Assembly: GCA_965206395.1 (NCBI GenBank)
Contig: CBDBJK010000008.1
Location: 1 to 64,000, forward strand
Length of the DNA: 64,000 nucleotides
Source: CBDBJK01 sp965206395
Lineage (GTDB): Bacteria > Chloroflexota > Dehalococcoidia > Lucifugimonadales > CATOSD01
Direction: 5' to 3'
Below, piece by piece: positions 53,071 through 62,327 of the stretch. The position numbers and the translations under genes were made by a program. The notes beneath the pieces were generated by a model. That model did not search any database, was not told where the DNA came from, and saw only the letters and a program-made list of their open reading frames with translations. Position 1 is the first letter of the stretch. Each line of letters starts with the position of its first letter.

Positions 53071-54441
53071 CTAGCGGCGCTTGGCTTCAAGGGAAACGTA
53101 CCGACCGTAGCCGGGCTTCATCTGCACTTTCCCATCCTGGGCGACCACCTGACCCCTCACCAGCGTGTATACCGGCCAGCCTTTGATCTTCGCTCCGTCG
53201 TACAGGGTGTAATCAGACCACGACCCAAACAGTTCCGGGTCTACGGTTTTCTCCAAATTCATGTCAACGATGGCAAAGTCGGCGTCCGAGCCTACTTCGA
53301 TGGCACCCTTCCTTGGATACAGCCCAAAAATACGAGCCGCATTAGTAGAGGTTATCTCTACAGCTCGCTCTATGCTGAATCGTCCTTTGTTAACTCCCTC
53401 GCTCAGGACCAATGGCAGCAAAATGCCAACTCCACCTGGTCCGCCGCGGGGCATCTCCCATATGTCGTCTTGCTTGGTCTGCCACTGACCCCTTGCGCCG
53501 CTATCAGTCCCCACACAGTCGAGAAGACCCGTTCCCAGTGCCTCCCACAGAGCCTCGTTATCCTCCCGGTGCCTCACTGGCGGACTATACTTGACCACAG
53601 GCGGGACGCTGTTCACGTTGTGGAACAGGTAATGAGGGCATGTCTCAGTATAGGTGCTGGGCCACCGATCCTTGAGAATCTCCGCGGTCTTTAAGGCGTC
53701 CCGACCAGAGAGATGTACGAAGAAAAGCGGTACTCCCGCTCGCTCTGCGAACAGGCTCGCCCGCATCATAGCTTCTGTTTCTGCTATCGCTGGATTTCCC
53801 TCATCCCAGCCTGCCAGACCCTCACGCTCTTCAGCCTTGGCTCGGGTCATAAAATGGTTGATGATCTCAGAATTCTCGGCGTGGACGCGGGCCACAACTC
53901 CATCGTACCTCGCAAGTCGCTCCATTGCTTCAAGCATCAGTCCGTCAGTCAGTTCATTCCAGTCGTCTCCTGGATGTGAACCAGCAATATTGCGATATGT
54001 CATGAAAAACTTGAAGCTCGTGCATCCCCACTGCTCGATGGCCTCCTCTATAAAGTCCGCCGTCGCGTCGTTGAAGATAGTGGGCGAAAATGCGAAGTCA
54101 ATGACCGAGTTCTCCTCGCCCTCGAGCTTCAGTTTCGAGAACTCACCGGGTTCCATGATGTGCATCACGAGAGCCGTGGTTATTCCTCCGACGGCCGCCA
54201 GCTGGCTGCTGGCCTCGCACTGGAAGCCGAAGTTGGCCCTGAGTCCCCAGTGGGTGTGGGTGTCTAGAGCACCAGGGAGTACATACAGGCCAGTTGCGTC
54301 TATGGTGGTGCTGGCCTCTATCGAAGCGCCGCGTTCCATGATGGCAGCGATGCGTCCTCCTTTAGTCGTCAGGTCTACCTCTTTGACCCCCTGGCCTGGA
54401 ATTACAACTTGCCCTCCCTTGATTAGCGTATCATATGGCAT
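53071..54441 (-). CDS. Hydantoinase/dihydropyrimidinase-allantoinase-like amidohydrolase, paralogue 2
   Basis: A 456-residue enzyme, the same length and collinear with the one at 11925. Metal ligands: DTHTHWG, SFKFFMTY (Lys), RVHAEN, VHLSGRDAL and CVGTDSGA (Asp). It differs around the Asp loop, where the paralogue has GSDNFPT, which may change substrate choice. Standing between an amidohydrolase gene (nine bases upstream) and allA, an allantoinase or related role is possible here. Confidence 0.88.
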   Translation of the reverse strand: MPYDTLIKGGQVVIPGQGVKEVDLTTKGGRIAAIMERGASIEASTTIDATGLYVLPGALDTHTHWGLRANFGFQCEASSQLAAVGGITTALVMHIMEPGEFSKLKLEGEENSVIDFAFSPTIFNDATADFIEEAIEQWGCTSFKFFMTYRNIAGSHPGDDWNELTDGLMLEAMERLARYDGVVARVHAENSEIINHFMTRAKAEEREGLAGWDEGNPAIAETEAMMRASLFAERAGVPLFFVHLSGRDALKTAEILKDRWPSTYTETCPHYLFHNVNSVPPVVKYSPPVRHREDNEALWEALGTGLLDCVGTDSGARGQWQTKQDDIWEMPRGGPGGVGILLPLVLSEGVNKGRFSIERAVEITSTNAARIFGLYPRKGAIEVGSDADFAIVDMNLEKTVDPELFGSWSDYTLYDGAKIKGWPVYTLVRGQVVAQDGKVQMKPGYGRYVSLEAKRR

Positions 54442-54450
54442 GTCTATCCC

Positions 54451-55743
54451 TCATACCTTGGTCGGCTTCTTGGCCATGATATCTTTCGCTACGCGCCCGT
54501 CTTGCAGCATCATCACGATGTGGGACTTATCTCTCAGAACGCTTATGTTCTGAGAGGGATCGCCGTCCACGACCAGTATGTCAGCAGCCTTACCGGGCTC
54601 AAGAGTCCCCCAAACGTCGCTCCGCCCTATGGCCTTGGCTGCCATTTTGGTTGCGGCGGTGATAATCTCAAGGGGTGGCACGCCAAGCTCCTGGAAATAC
54701 TCCATTTCGTAGACAACGTCAAAGGGAGGGAAGACGTGGGCACCATCCGAGCCAATTGCAATGGGCGTTCCAATCCGATATGCCTTTACGATAGCCTCAC
54801 GACAGGCTTCATAAGCTTCTCTACAGTCCTGGATGAACCACTCGATCTCTTCCTCTGAGGCCTTGGTAGCCCTGGCTGGCTCTCTAGCGTACTCATCTTT
54901 GGAACGGAAGTGGAGCCACGCAATGGTAGGCACAAAGACACAATCCATATCCTTCATCAAATGCAGTCCCTCTTCGTCCACAAACTCTCCTGAATGCAGC
55001 GACATAACGCCGCTGCGTATCACGTCCTTTATGCCTGATGAATCGTGGGCGTGAGCATGAACCCTCTTGCCGAACTTGGAGGCCTCCTGGACGGCTGCCA
55101 GCACCTCCTCATAGGAAAGGTCCTGCGTCTTGCCGTCCATTGTCTTGCTGCCTGGAACGCCACTCGCGGCGACCTTCACGTAGTCAACACCCTGCCGCAC
55201 TTGCTTTCTTACTGTGGTGCGCACCTCCTGCGGCCCATTGACAGCGGTGCCCAGGAATACATCGTCGTCGACATAGCCGAAAGTAAAGGTGTGATCCATG
55301 ATGCCGGCGGAGCCACAGATTATCTGGCCAGCGGCGGCTACCTTGGGCCCTGGGATAAGACCCTGGCTTACGGCATCACGAACCGCGATGCCTATGCTTC
55401 CCCTGGAACCCCCGTCGGCGATGGCAGTGCATCCGGTTTCAAGGATTATTTTCGCACTTTGAATGGCTTTGATCGTATTCATCTCCAGAGACTCATTTAA
55501 CTGCTGGAGGAGGAGGCGATACTCACTGTAGTGATAGGTCAGATGAGTATGAGCATCTATAAGGCCGGGCATGATAGTCCGGCCTCCAACGTCAATCACT
55601 TGGGCATCGGCAGGAACGGGCAGCGATTGCGAGGGACCGACTGCTGAGATATTGGCTCCCTTCACTACGATGCCGCAGTCGTCTAAAGGCTCCTTGCCTG
55701 TGCCATCTATTAATCGGCCATTAATGAGGACTAACTCTGACAT
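54451..55743 (-). CDS. Amidohydrolase, imidazolonepropionase/prolidase-like, paralogue 2
   Basis: A 430-residue paralogue of the protein at 13304, with long identical stretches at both ends. H-x-H in PGLIDAHTHLTYHYSEY, VHAHAHDSSGI, MSLHSGEFVDEEG and IGSDGAHVFPP are kept. First gene of the second operon. Promoter module E lies upstream, with a leader of about 300 bases. Substrate unknown. Confidence 0.86.
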   Translation of the reverse strand: MSELVLINGRLIDGTGKEPLDDCGIVVKGANISAVGPSQSLPVPADAQVIDVGGRTIMPGLIDAHTHLTYHYSEYRLLLQQLNESLEMNTIKAIQSAKIILETGCTAIADGGSRGSIGIAVRDAVSQGLIPGPKVAAAGQIICGSAGIMDHTFTFGYVDDDVFLGTAVNGPQEVRTTVRKQVRQGVDYVKVAASGVPGSKTMDGKTQDLSYEEVLAAVQEASKFGKRVHAHAHDSSGIKDVIRSGVMSLHSGEFVDEEGLHLMKDMDCVFVPTIAWLHFRSKDEYAREPARATKASEEEIEWFIQDCREAYEACREAIVKAYRIGTPIAIGSDGAHVFPPFDVVYEMEYFQELGVPPLEIITAATKMAAKAIGRSDVWGTLEPGKAADILVVDGDPSQNISVLRDKSHIVMMLQDGRVAKDIMAKKPTKV

Positions 55744-55993
55744 CGCTCCCCTTCCTTTATTTCGGATGACTTGGGACTAACAGCTGAGTCTACGGTGATT
55801 AGGTTGTTATTTCCCGAACAGCAAGGCCAACTATTGAATATCCTACATCTCGTCAAGGCGGTTCACGACATTAATGATGCTCTTCGTCTGGTTCGGGCCA
55901 ATTCTGTCATCGGTCAAAAAGTGGTACTTCTTCATCAATTCATCCCAACGTGCGCACATCCTTCAGATGTACTGAGGCAATCTCTGAGGTGTT
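55744..55993. other. Leader region of the second amidohydrolase operon
   Basis: No gene supported. The first 40 bases upstream of the start resemble the same region before 14596 (both contain TAGACTCA), consistent with duplication of the whole operon. Confidence 0.35.
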
Positions 55994-56200
55994 ATCCTAT
56001 ATTTCTCAGATACATTCAAGTGCTCTGGTAAAACCACTATCCTGATTTGCCACAGACTATACGACCGTCTGCTGATGCTGTCAATCGTCGTCTGAGGTGC
56101 TCAATTTCACATCGAAGTTCCATTCAACCACTCAGAACCATCAACAAATGCACAACAACGGCTCTTTCTTGCCAAATTCACCCAAAAGGTGACGTACCTT
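55994..56200 (-). promoter_or_regulatory. Promoter module copy E, upstream of amidohydrolase operon 2
   Basis: On the minus strand TTGACA (56084-56079), spacer GCATCAGCAGACGGTCG (17) and TATAGT (56061-56056). A distal TCACCTTTTGGGTGA imperfect palindrome (about 56179-56193) corresponds to that in copy D. Confidence 0.75.
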
Positions 56201-56384
56201 GCCAAGGCGACCTCGATCTGAATTAGCCGAAACTACGAAACCAGTATATATGTTCAATAAGCTCAGTAGCGACTGTTGTTTAATAATCTCAGCCCAGGTG
56301 ACCTACTCAGTCTGACGCATAGATTGACAGAACAATTCAGTAGGAGTAAATTCCAAATCAGTAAACTAGTGTGAGGTCGATGAC

Positions 56385-56873
56385 ATGGTAACTTTGACAA
56401 GACGAAATCTAGCCGTTCCTTCTTTTCGAATCTGGGAAGAAGAGATGTCGGACACTTTCATTGCTAAAGCCAGAGGGTTGGGGATCGTGGTAACGGCGCT
56501 TGAGATTACTAGACCCACTCAAGTATTTCCCTGGATCAGGACGAATAAGGAGTTCTTGAAGGTATCTTGGCAGAGTAAGCGGTCTTTGTCCATACTGGGG
56601 TTGTTCAGGGTCTCATGGACGAGGGCTGGGAGTGGCATCTTCAAGCAGCACCCAGCCGTCAAAGTGCTTATGCCTGTGGAAGGTGAGAAGATAGCCCATC
56701 AGCTCAGTGCACTTGCAGAGATTGAGGAGATGGCTGTTTTGGAGGAGAGGCGGATAGACCCCATACTCGCTGTCAGGGTAGCCGATCGCTGGTATGAGGC
56801 CTTCCGCTGGTGGGAGTCGCCCCATATATTGCCGGACGACTGTCCTCTGATTGCCTCAGAAGAATACCTGTAA
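56385..56873 (+). CDS. Hypothetical protein, 162 aa
   Basis: A complete frame with GAGGTCG ahead of ATG 56385. The first half is basic (MVTLTRRNLAVPSFRIWEEE), the second helical and charged (VEGEKIAHQLSALAEIEEMA, VRVADRWYEAFRWWESPHI). I do not recognise it. It is divergent from the amidohydrolase operon and followed by IS66 debris. Confidence 0.5.
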   Translation: MVTLTRRNLAVPSFRIWEEEMSDTFIAKARGLGIVVTALEITRPTQVFPWIRTNKEFLKVSWQSKRSLSILGLFRVSWTRAGSGIFKQHPAVKVLMPVEGEKIAHQLSALAEIEEMAVLEERRIDPILAVRVADRWYEAFRWWESPHILPDDCPLIASEEYL

Positions 56874-56969
56874 TCTGCAATCCAAATTCTTTAGTTATTA
56901 GGTAAGCGTTCAACCCCCTCTCCGAGTGGGGCTTGCCGAACGGCATTGGACGATGTTTAATACTCTGCA

Positions 56970-57310
56970 TGAGCAGGCAGCCGAAGTTTCGGCTGCCTGC
57001 GAACTTCTGGGCAGTGCTACCCAATCAAGCCCAGGCACTGTTTAGTGCGATGCATTCGCACATTGAAGAGCTTGAAGCCCGGCTGGCCCATCCTTCCGCG
57101 GAAGGACCAAAACTCCTCACGGCCTCCCTCCTCTGATTTTCCAAAAGTTAAGTATCCCGAAAGGCCATGTCCCCCAGATCGGCGCAAGCGTGGAGCACAG
57201 CCAGGGCATCTAGGCCATCACCGCATTCGATTCTCCCAAGATGAGGTTGATGGGGTGGTGGAGCTTCATCCTCCGCCTCTCGCCCGACGGGACTGTGACG
57301 GGGCACACCG
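56970..57310 (+). pseudogene. IS66-family transposase N-terminal remnant
   Basis: Three frames together read FWAVLPNQAQALFSAMHSHI, EELEARLAHPS, then NSSRPPSSDFPKVK, then RRKRGAQPGHLGHHRIRFSQ and DEVDGVVELHP, the ordered N-terminal motifs of IS66 transposases. Frameshifts and the loss of the catalytic part show it is dead. Confidence 0.75.
56973..57000. repeat. Perfect 13-bp inverted repeat
   Basis: GCAGGCAGCCGAA, loop GT, TTCGGCTGCCTGC. It lies at the start of the IS66 remnant, about 100 bases after the hypothetical gene. No T-run follows, so a terminator role is uncertain. Confidence 0.6.
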
Positions 57311-57360
57311 TCAGCTATCATGATGCGTTTATGAAGGCACCGAATTCCATCTGGGAAATT
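57311..57360 (+). repeat. Promoter module copy K, proximal end only
   Basis: AGCTATCATGATG and GGCACCGAATTCCATCTGGG, followed by AAATTCC, match the gene-proximal end of copy G. The -35/-10 core is replaced by IS66 debris. It sits upstream of the RCC1-RTX gene, in the same orientation as copies that drive genes. Confidence 0.55.
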
Positions 57361-57540
57361 CCGGCTAGCTTCGTTCTATTCCAGGCACATGGCCTGTCAA
57401 TGGCTGGAGCGGTCAAGCTGAGGATTTGTCGTCGTCGTGGGCATGTACTACACTACCTCCATTGACGAGATGCAGAAGATCGCTGAGCGCAAGTGGAGCG
57501 AGTCGGTGGTCGCAGATTTCCGGTTGTAAGGAGGTTAGCT

Positions 57541-58926
57541 ATGCATTATCTATCGTTAGTTTGGAGGAGAAGGTCCTTGTCTGTGCTCCTTGCCCTGGTC
57601 CTCCCGGTGTTCGCTATATTCATCATCTCGGCTGGCGACTCCGCCGCCGATGATGCGGTCATCATCATCCCCCTTGCTACTGGCAACGCTCACACCTGCG
57701 CCCTGCTGGACAGGGGTGCGGTGCGCTGCTGGGGGGCTGGTAGCTTTGGTCGGCTGGGCTACGGCAACACCGACGACATCGGCGACGACGAGATTCCAGC
57801 CTCAGCGGGCGATGTGGATGTCGGGGGCACAGTAACCCAGATCGCCGCTGGCAGCGCTTACACCTGCGCCCTGCTGGACACGGGTGCGGTGCGCTGCTGG
57901 GGGCCTGGTGACTTTGGTCTGCTGGGCTACGGCAACACCGACGACATCGGCGACGACGAGACCCCGGCCTCTGCGGGCGATGTGAAAGTCGGGGGCACGG
58001 TGACCCAGATCGCCGCTGGTGGCGCTCACACCTGCGCCCTGCTGGACACGGGTGCGGTGCGCTGCTGGGGGGCTGGTGTCAGTGGTCGGCTGGGCTACGG
58101 CAACACCGACGACATCGGCGACGACGAGCCCCCAGCCGAGGCGGGCGATGTGGACGTCGGGGGCACGGTGACCCAGATCGCCGCTGTCAACAATCACACC
58201 TGCGCCCTGCTGGACACGGGTGCGGTGCGCTGCTGGGGACTTGGTGGCTTAGGTAAGCTGGGCTACGGCAACACCGACAACATCGGCGACGACGAAACCC
58301 CAGCCTCTGCGGGCGATGTGGACGTTGGGGGCATAGTAGGGCCACTGGTATGCAACGGACTGGTGGCCACTATTGTCGGGACTGACAGTCAAGATGTCCT
58401 CATGGGAACCCTTGAGAAAGATGTGATAATGGGCCTGGCTGGCAGTGACATAATCATTGGCCTAGACGGCGATGACACCATATGCGCCGGATCAGGCGAC
58501 GACATAGTTGACGGCGGAGATGGTGATGACTGGATAGATGGTGACAGAGGTGATGACCGAATAAACGGCGGAGATGGTGATGACTGGATAGATGGTGACA
58601 GAGGTGATGACCTAATAAACGGCGGTGCAGGGAAAGACACTCTGCTTGGCAGCCGTAACAGGGATTTCATCCTTGGCGGTCTGGATGATGATTGGATAGA
58701 GGGCAATGAAGGGAACGATGAGATAGCAGGGGGTGGGGGAGTTGATCTGATCTTCGGGGATGACGGCAATGATAGGCTACTGGGCGACGATGGCGATGAT
58801 ATGCTGTTTGGCGGCCGGGGTGACGATACGCTCGACTGCGGCGATGGCTCCGATATTGGTGATGGAGGGCGAGATACGGACACCAACCCAAGTGGGGATT
58901 GCGAGCTCACGTCAGATATACCTTAG
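57541..58926 (+). CDS. Secreted RCC1-repeat / RTX calcium-binding repeat protein
   Basis: A 461-residue exported protein; GGAGG precedes ATG 57541. Residues 1-36 form a signal peptide (basic MHYLSLVWRRR, then a hydrophobic core VLLALVLPVFAIFIISAG). Residues 45-270 are four RCC1-type repeats of 56 residues (HTCALLDTGAVRCWG, GRLGYGNTDDIGDDE). Residues 280-450 are RTX nonapeptides (GGDGDDWIDG, GNEGNDEIAGG), which bind calcium and fold outside the cell. It could be a surface adhesin or matrix protein; type I secretion genes are not nearby and the signal suggests Sec export. Confidence 0.85.
   Translation: MHYLSLVWRRRSLSVLLALVLPVFAIFIISAGDSAADDAVIIIPLATGNAHTCALLDRGAVRCWGAGSFGRLGYGNTDDIGDDEIPASAGDVDVGGTVTQIAAGSAYTCALLDTGAVRCWGPGDFGLLGYGNTDDIGDDETPASAGDVKVGGTVTQIAAGGAHTCALLDTGAVRCWGAGVSGRLGYGNTDDIGDDEPPAEAGDVDVGGTVTQIAAVNNHTCALLDTGAVRCWGLGGLGKLGYGNTDNIGDDETPASAGDVDVGGIVGPLVCNGLVATIVGTDSQDVLMGTLEKDVIMGLAGSDIIIGLDGDDTICAGSGDDIVDGGDGDDWIDGDRGDDRINGGDGDDWIDGDRGDDLINGGAGKDTLLGSRNRDFILGGLDDDWIEGNEGNDEIAGGGGVDLIFGDDGNDRLLGDDGDDMLFGGRGDDTLDCGDGSDIGDGGRDTDTNPSGDCELTSDIP
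57670..58340 (+). repeat. Four tandem 168-bp repeats inside the RCC1 region
   Basis: TGCGCCCTGCTGGACA recurs at 57697, 57865, 58033 and 58201, exactly 168 bp apart. DNA identity between units is high, suggesting recent expansion and possible length variation among strains. Confidence 0.9.
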
Positions 58927-59019
58927 TGCAACTTCATGGCACGTATTCGGCAAAAGGCTCGTGGTTCGACAAGCCTGTCCTGATTTGTAAATCAAGCTAG
59001 CGATACTGCTGATGAAGTG

Positions 59020-59132
59020 AAACTGTACGCGGTTCGTGGCAGTTGACAGCATCGGCATGTGGTCGTATAGTCCGTGCTATCTCACGACGGTGTTTCCATG
59101 GAAGCACCGGAATCCATCTGGGAAATATGAGA
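59020..59132 (+). promoter_or_regulatory. Promoter module copy G, upstream of the aminotransferase
   Basis: TTGACA (59043-59048), spacer GCATCGGCATGTGGTCG (17) and TATAGT (59066-59071), followed by GGAATCCATCTGGGAAATAT near 59110-59130. Start of the gene is at 59189. Confidence 0.78.
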
Positions 59133-59188
59133 TTGTACACCCCTTGTTAGAGTTACAGCTACAGACGGCACTAAAAGGAGGACAGGTG

Positions 59189-60529
59189 ATGGCAACAATA
59201 GCGGAACGTTACGCTCAGAAATTCGGTAAGTCGGTAGAGTGGTACGAGCGAGGTAAATCGCTTTTCGCAGGAGGCATCACACATCAGACTCGGTTCATAT
59301 CGCCGTTCCCTGTATATATTGATTACGCCGAAGGACCGTATAAGTACGACGTAGACGAAAACCAGATTATAGACTACGTCATGGGCAACGGCAGCTTGCT
59401 GATGGGCCACAGCCCTGCCGAGGTCATATCAGCCGTAAACGCCCAGCTAACGAGAGGCACTCACCTGGGTGGCGCGTCGACCCACGAGGTCCGTTACGCC
59501 GAGGCCGTCAAGAGCTTGATGCCGTCTATTGAGCGCATCCGATTCACCAGTTCGGGCACCGAGTCAACATACCTGGCCTTGCGTCTTGCGCGCGCTTACA
59601 CCGGCAAGACAAAGATCGTGAAATTCCACGAGCACTTCCACGGATGGCACGATTACGCGACGCCCGAATCAGGCCAGGCGCTCGGAGGAGTGCCGCAGGC
59701 AATTCTCGATTCTGTTGTCGTTGCGCCTGTGGACGCCGCCAAGGTCGACCAGATACTGTCGGAAGACGATGACATCGCCACTGTGATAGTCGAGTGCAAC
59801 GGAGCCCACTACGGAACCTTCCCGTTGCAGAACCCTGGGTTTCTGCAAGAGCTTCGCGAAATAACCGCCCGACACGGCGTCGTCTTCATAATGGACGAAG
59901 TCATCACCGGCTTCCGTCTCTCTCCCGGCGGCGCGCAGGTGCGATGGGACATAGAGCCTGATCTAACGACGATGGCGAAGATAGTGGCGGGAGGGCAACC
60001 TGGCTCTGCGGTCGGCGGGCGGGCCGACATTATGGAGTTAATGGCCTTCAAAGACGACCCTGAGTGGGACAGCGTGCATCGGGTCTCTCAGGGTGGAACG
60101 TACAACGCCCAGCCCACGACTGTTGCTGCAGGCGTCGCAACACTTGAGGCAATCGTTAACGGGGGAGTAAACGCCAGGGCCGACGCAATGGCGCAGCACC
60201 TGAAAGAGGGCCTTAACGAAGCGTTTATCCAGAACGAGGTTACGGGCCACGCTCACGGTATAGCGTCAATCATCCACGTGAACCTCGGTACAGAGTGCAG
60301 CTGCGACCGCGACCTGTGCATAATGCCATACGACGAAATCTATAGCACGATGACAAGCGAAAAGACACGCGCACTCAGGCGCGCAATGCTAGTGAACGGG
60401 GTAGACATGATGGGCGGGCGCGCCTTTCTTGTCTCCTCGGCTCACGACGAGGAAGTCGTCGACCGCACAGTTGAGGCGTTTTCGCAGTCTCTAAAGGACT
60501 TGAGGGAAGAGGGTGGCGGAATCGTTTAG
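59189..60529 (+). CDS. Class III aminotransferase (glutamate-1-semialdehyde aminomutase-like)
   Basis: A 446-residue PLP enzyme. FTSSGTESTYLALRLARAYT binds PLP phosphate, GVVFIMDEVITGFR holds the ring-contacting Asp, and the Lys of DLTTMAKIVAGGQPGSAVGG is the Schiff base. The LFAGGITHQTRFISPFPVYI start is typical of GSAM-like aminotransferases outside heme synthesis, which act on diverse amines. ATG 59189 follows AAGGAGGACAGGTG; the longer frame from 59036 runs through promoter module G. Substrate unknown. Confidence 0.88.
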   Translation: MATIAERYAQKFGKSVEWYERGKSLFAGGITHQTRFISPFPVYIDYAEGPYKYDVDENQIIDYVMGNGSLLMGHSPAEVISAVNAQLTRGTHLGGASTHEVRYAEAVKSLMPSIERIRFTSSGTESTYLALRLARAYTGKTKIVKFHEHFHGWHDYATPESGQALGGVPQAILDSVVVAPVDAAKVDQILSEDDDIATVIVECNGAHYGTFPLQNPGFLQELREITARHGVVFIMDEVITGFRLSPGGAQVRWDIEPDLTTMAKIVAGGQPGSAVGGRADIMELMAFKDDPEWDSVHRVSQGGTYNAQPTTVAAGVATLEAIVNGGVNARADAMAQHLKEGLNEAFIQNEVTGHAHGIASIIHVNLGTECSCDRDLCIMPYDEIYSTMTSEKTRALRRAMLVNGVDMMGGRAFLVSSAHDEEVVDRTVEAFSQSLKDLREEGGGIV

Positions 60530-60852
60530 GCCGGTTTAGTTCACCCGAATGCAACCTGTGCAATGAGTCAGAATTATGATGTCGAACACCAAATCCTTCA
60601 ACTAGAAAATCAGCACTTCCAGGGCCATGACGAATGATGACACTGATGCCTTAAAGCTCATCTTGGCAGGTCACGAGGTGAGAGTATCATGCCCCTAAAC
60701 TCAGCCATGGGTTGGGCAATCACACGTAATACGGACCAGTGAGAACGAAGCTGCCACCAGCGGCAAAGCACAATGCAACTGGAACAGTATTTCGGTCAAC
60801 ACCTTATAAGGTCTGGGCTGTAACTCGTATGGATCCATGTTGAGAGGAGAAC
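60530..60852. other. Intergenic, no gene seen
   Basis: Short frames only. Ends with GAGAGGAGAAC, the ribosome site of the next gene. Confidence 0.3.
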
Positions 60853-61821
60853 ATGTTAGAGACGAACCATAGATTTGTCGAGACCAACAGTATCAGGATG
60901 CACCTGGCGGAGCAAGGGCACGGACCTTTGGTTATCTTGTGTCACGGCTTTCCTGAACTCTGGTACTCCTGGCGACATCAGTTACCAGCGCTCGCCGACG
61001 CAGGGTTCCACGTAGTGGCACCCGACCAACGGGGCTATGGACAGACTGACCAACCGGAGCCAATTGAATCCTACAACATCCTGGAACTGACGAGTGATAT
61101 AGTTGGTCTCGTCCATGCCTTAGGTGAGGAACGGGCGATCATCGTCGGCCACGACTGGGGCGCTCCTGTCGCTTGGCATTGCGCGCTGCTGCGCCCGGAC
61201 GTCTTCTATGCAGTCGGCCTGCTCAGTGTGCCCTACCTTCCGCGCTCCTGGGGAGACATGCGGCCAACAGGCAGGATGAAGCTCATGGCGGGCGAAAACC
61301 AGTTCTACCAATTGTACTTTCAGGAAGTGGGCAAGGCCGAGGCAGAACTGGAGGCCGATGTCCGCAAAATAATGACTATGTTCCTCTATTCCGCTTCAGG
61401 AAACCCTCCGCCAGAGAAACGCTGGCGCTTCCTGTTCAGCAAGTCTGAGAAGTTTCTGGACACGGGGTCATTGCCGGACACACTTCCTATTTGGTTGACC
61501 GAGCAGGATATCGACTACTTCGTCAGGGAGTTTGAGCGAACCGGTTTCCGCGGTGGATTGAACTGGTATCGGAACATAGACAGAATGTGGGAACTGACAC
61601 CCTTTCTGAGTGGTGCGAAATTGAGCCAGCCAGCGCTGTTCGCGGCGGGGGAACAGGACGCGGTAATCACGATGTACCGGGAGGCGTTCGATGCCATGGA
61701 GCAGGCCGCTCCAAATCTAAGAAAGAAGATACTGTTGCCGGGAGCCGGCCATTGGATCCAGCAGGAGCGTCCGGCAGAGGTCAACGAACTGCTCATCGAA
61801 TTCTGCCTCAAAGTCCAGTAG
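60853..61821 (+). CDS. Epoxide hydrolase-like alpha/beta hydrolase
   Basis: A 322-residue alpha/beta hydrolase. HGFPELWYSWRHQLPAL is the oxyanion HGFP motif, VGHDWGAPVAWHCAL holds the nucleophilic Asp typical of soluble epoxide hydrolases, LNWYRN a cap-domain Tyr, and GAGHWIQQERP the catalytic His. Asp as nucleophile excludes an ordinary serine esterase. The nearby P450 could supply epoxides. Confidence 0.88.
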   Translation: MLETNHRFVETNSIRMHLAEQGHGPLVILCHGFPELWYSWRHQLPALADAGFHVVAPDQRGYGQTDQPEPIESYNILELTSDIVGLVHALGEERAIIVGHDWGAPVAWHCALLRPDVFYAVGLLSVPYLPRSWGDMRPTGRMKLMAGENQFYQLYFQEVGKAEAELEADVRKIMTMFLYSASGNPPPEKRWRFLFSKSEKFLDTGSLPDTLPIWLTEQDIDYFVREFERTGFRGGLNWYRNIDRMWELTPFLSGAKLSQPALFAAGEQDAVITMYREAFDAMEQAAPNLRKKILLPGAGHWIQQERPAEVNELLIEFCLKVQ

Positions 61822-61897
61822 GAAGTTAGGATAGGCACGTGCTCAAATTCTACTGATATAGAGAATCTCATCTATATCATGGAGAAGGAGAAGATTT

Positions 61898-62119
61898 ATG
61901 GTGAATAACCTCGGTCAACATGCCGTTGTCATCGGTGGGAGTTTGGCAGGTCTGATGACCGCACGGGTGCTCGCCGATCACTTCGATCAAGTTACGGTGC
62001 TGGAAAAGGACCACATTGAGGATCAACCAGAGGTCCACAGGTCTATTCCTCAGGGAAACCATCTCCACGCGCTGCTGTTGGATCCATCGTTGCCTCGCCA
62101 GCTGCCATTGCGAGATTAG
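61898..62119 (+). pseudogene. N-terminal fragment of an FAD-dependent monooxygenase-like protein
   Basis: GAGAAGGAGAAG precedes ATG 61898. HAVVIGGSLAGLMTARVLAD, HFDQVTVLEKD and PQGNHLHALLL match the FAD-binding start of flavin monooxygenase or geranylgeranyl-reductase-like proteins, which usually run 400-500 residues. A stop follows at codon 74 and no continuation is seen in the next 200 bases. Confidence 0.65.
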
Positions 62120-62327
62120 AGTGGCGCACCCCAAGGTTTTCAGACTGAGGGCAAGACTATGTCCTTGACGGGGATGGCAGCGTTCTATTAACATCCTTAT
62201 GGATCATGGAATGCTTCGCTAAATTGGCGAGAGACTCGTGATAACTGTTAAATGGTGGTGGGGTTGAGAGCGCGGAAACTGAGATGCCTCGGGTTTTTAG
62301 TAAAGTCTACATGTCTCTGGAGGTATT

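Noticed and set aside
57670..58340. Regular repeats that could suggest a CRISPR array
   Set aside because: The units are 168 bp, contiguous and coding for RCC1-type repeats; there are no short repeats with variable spacers and no cas genes.
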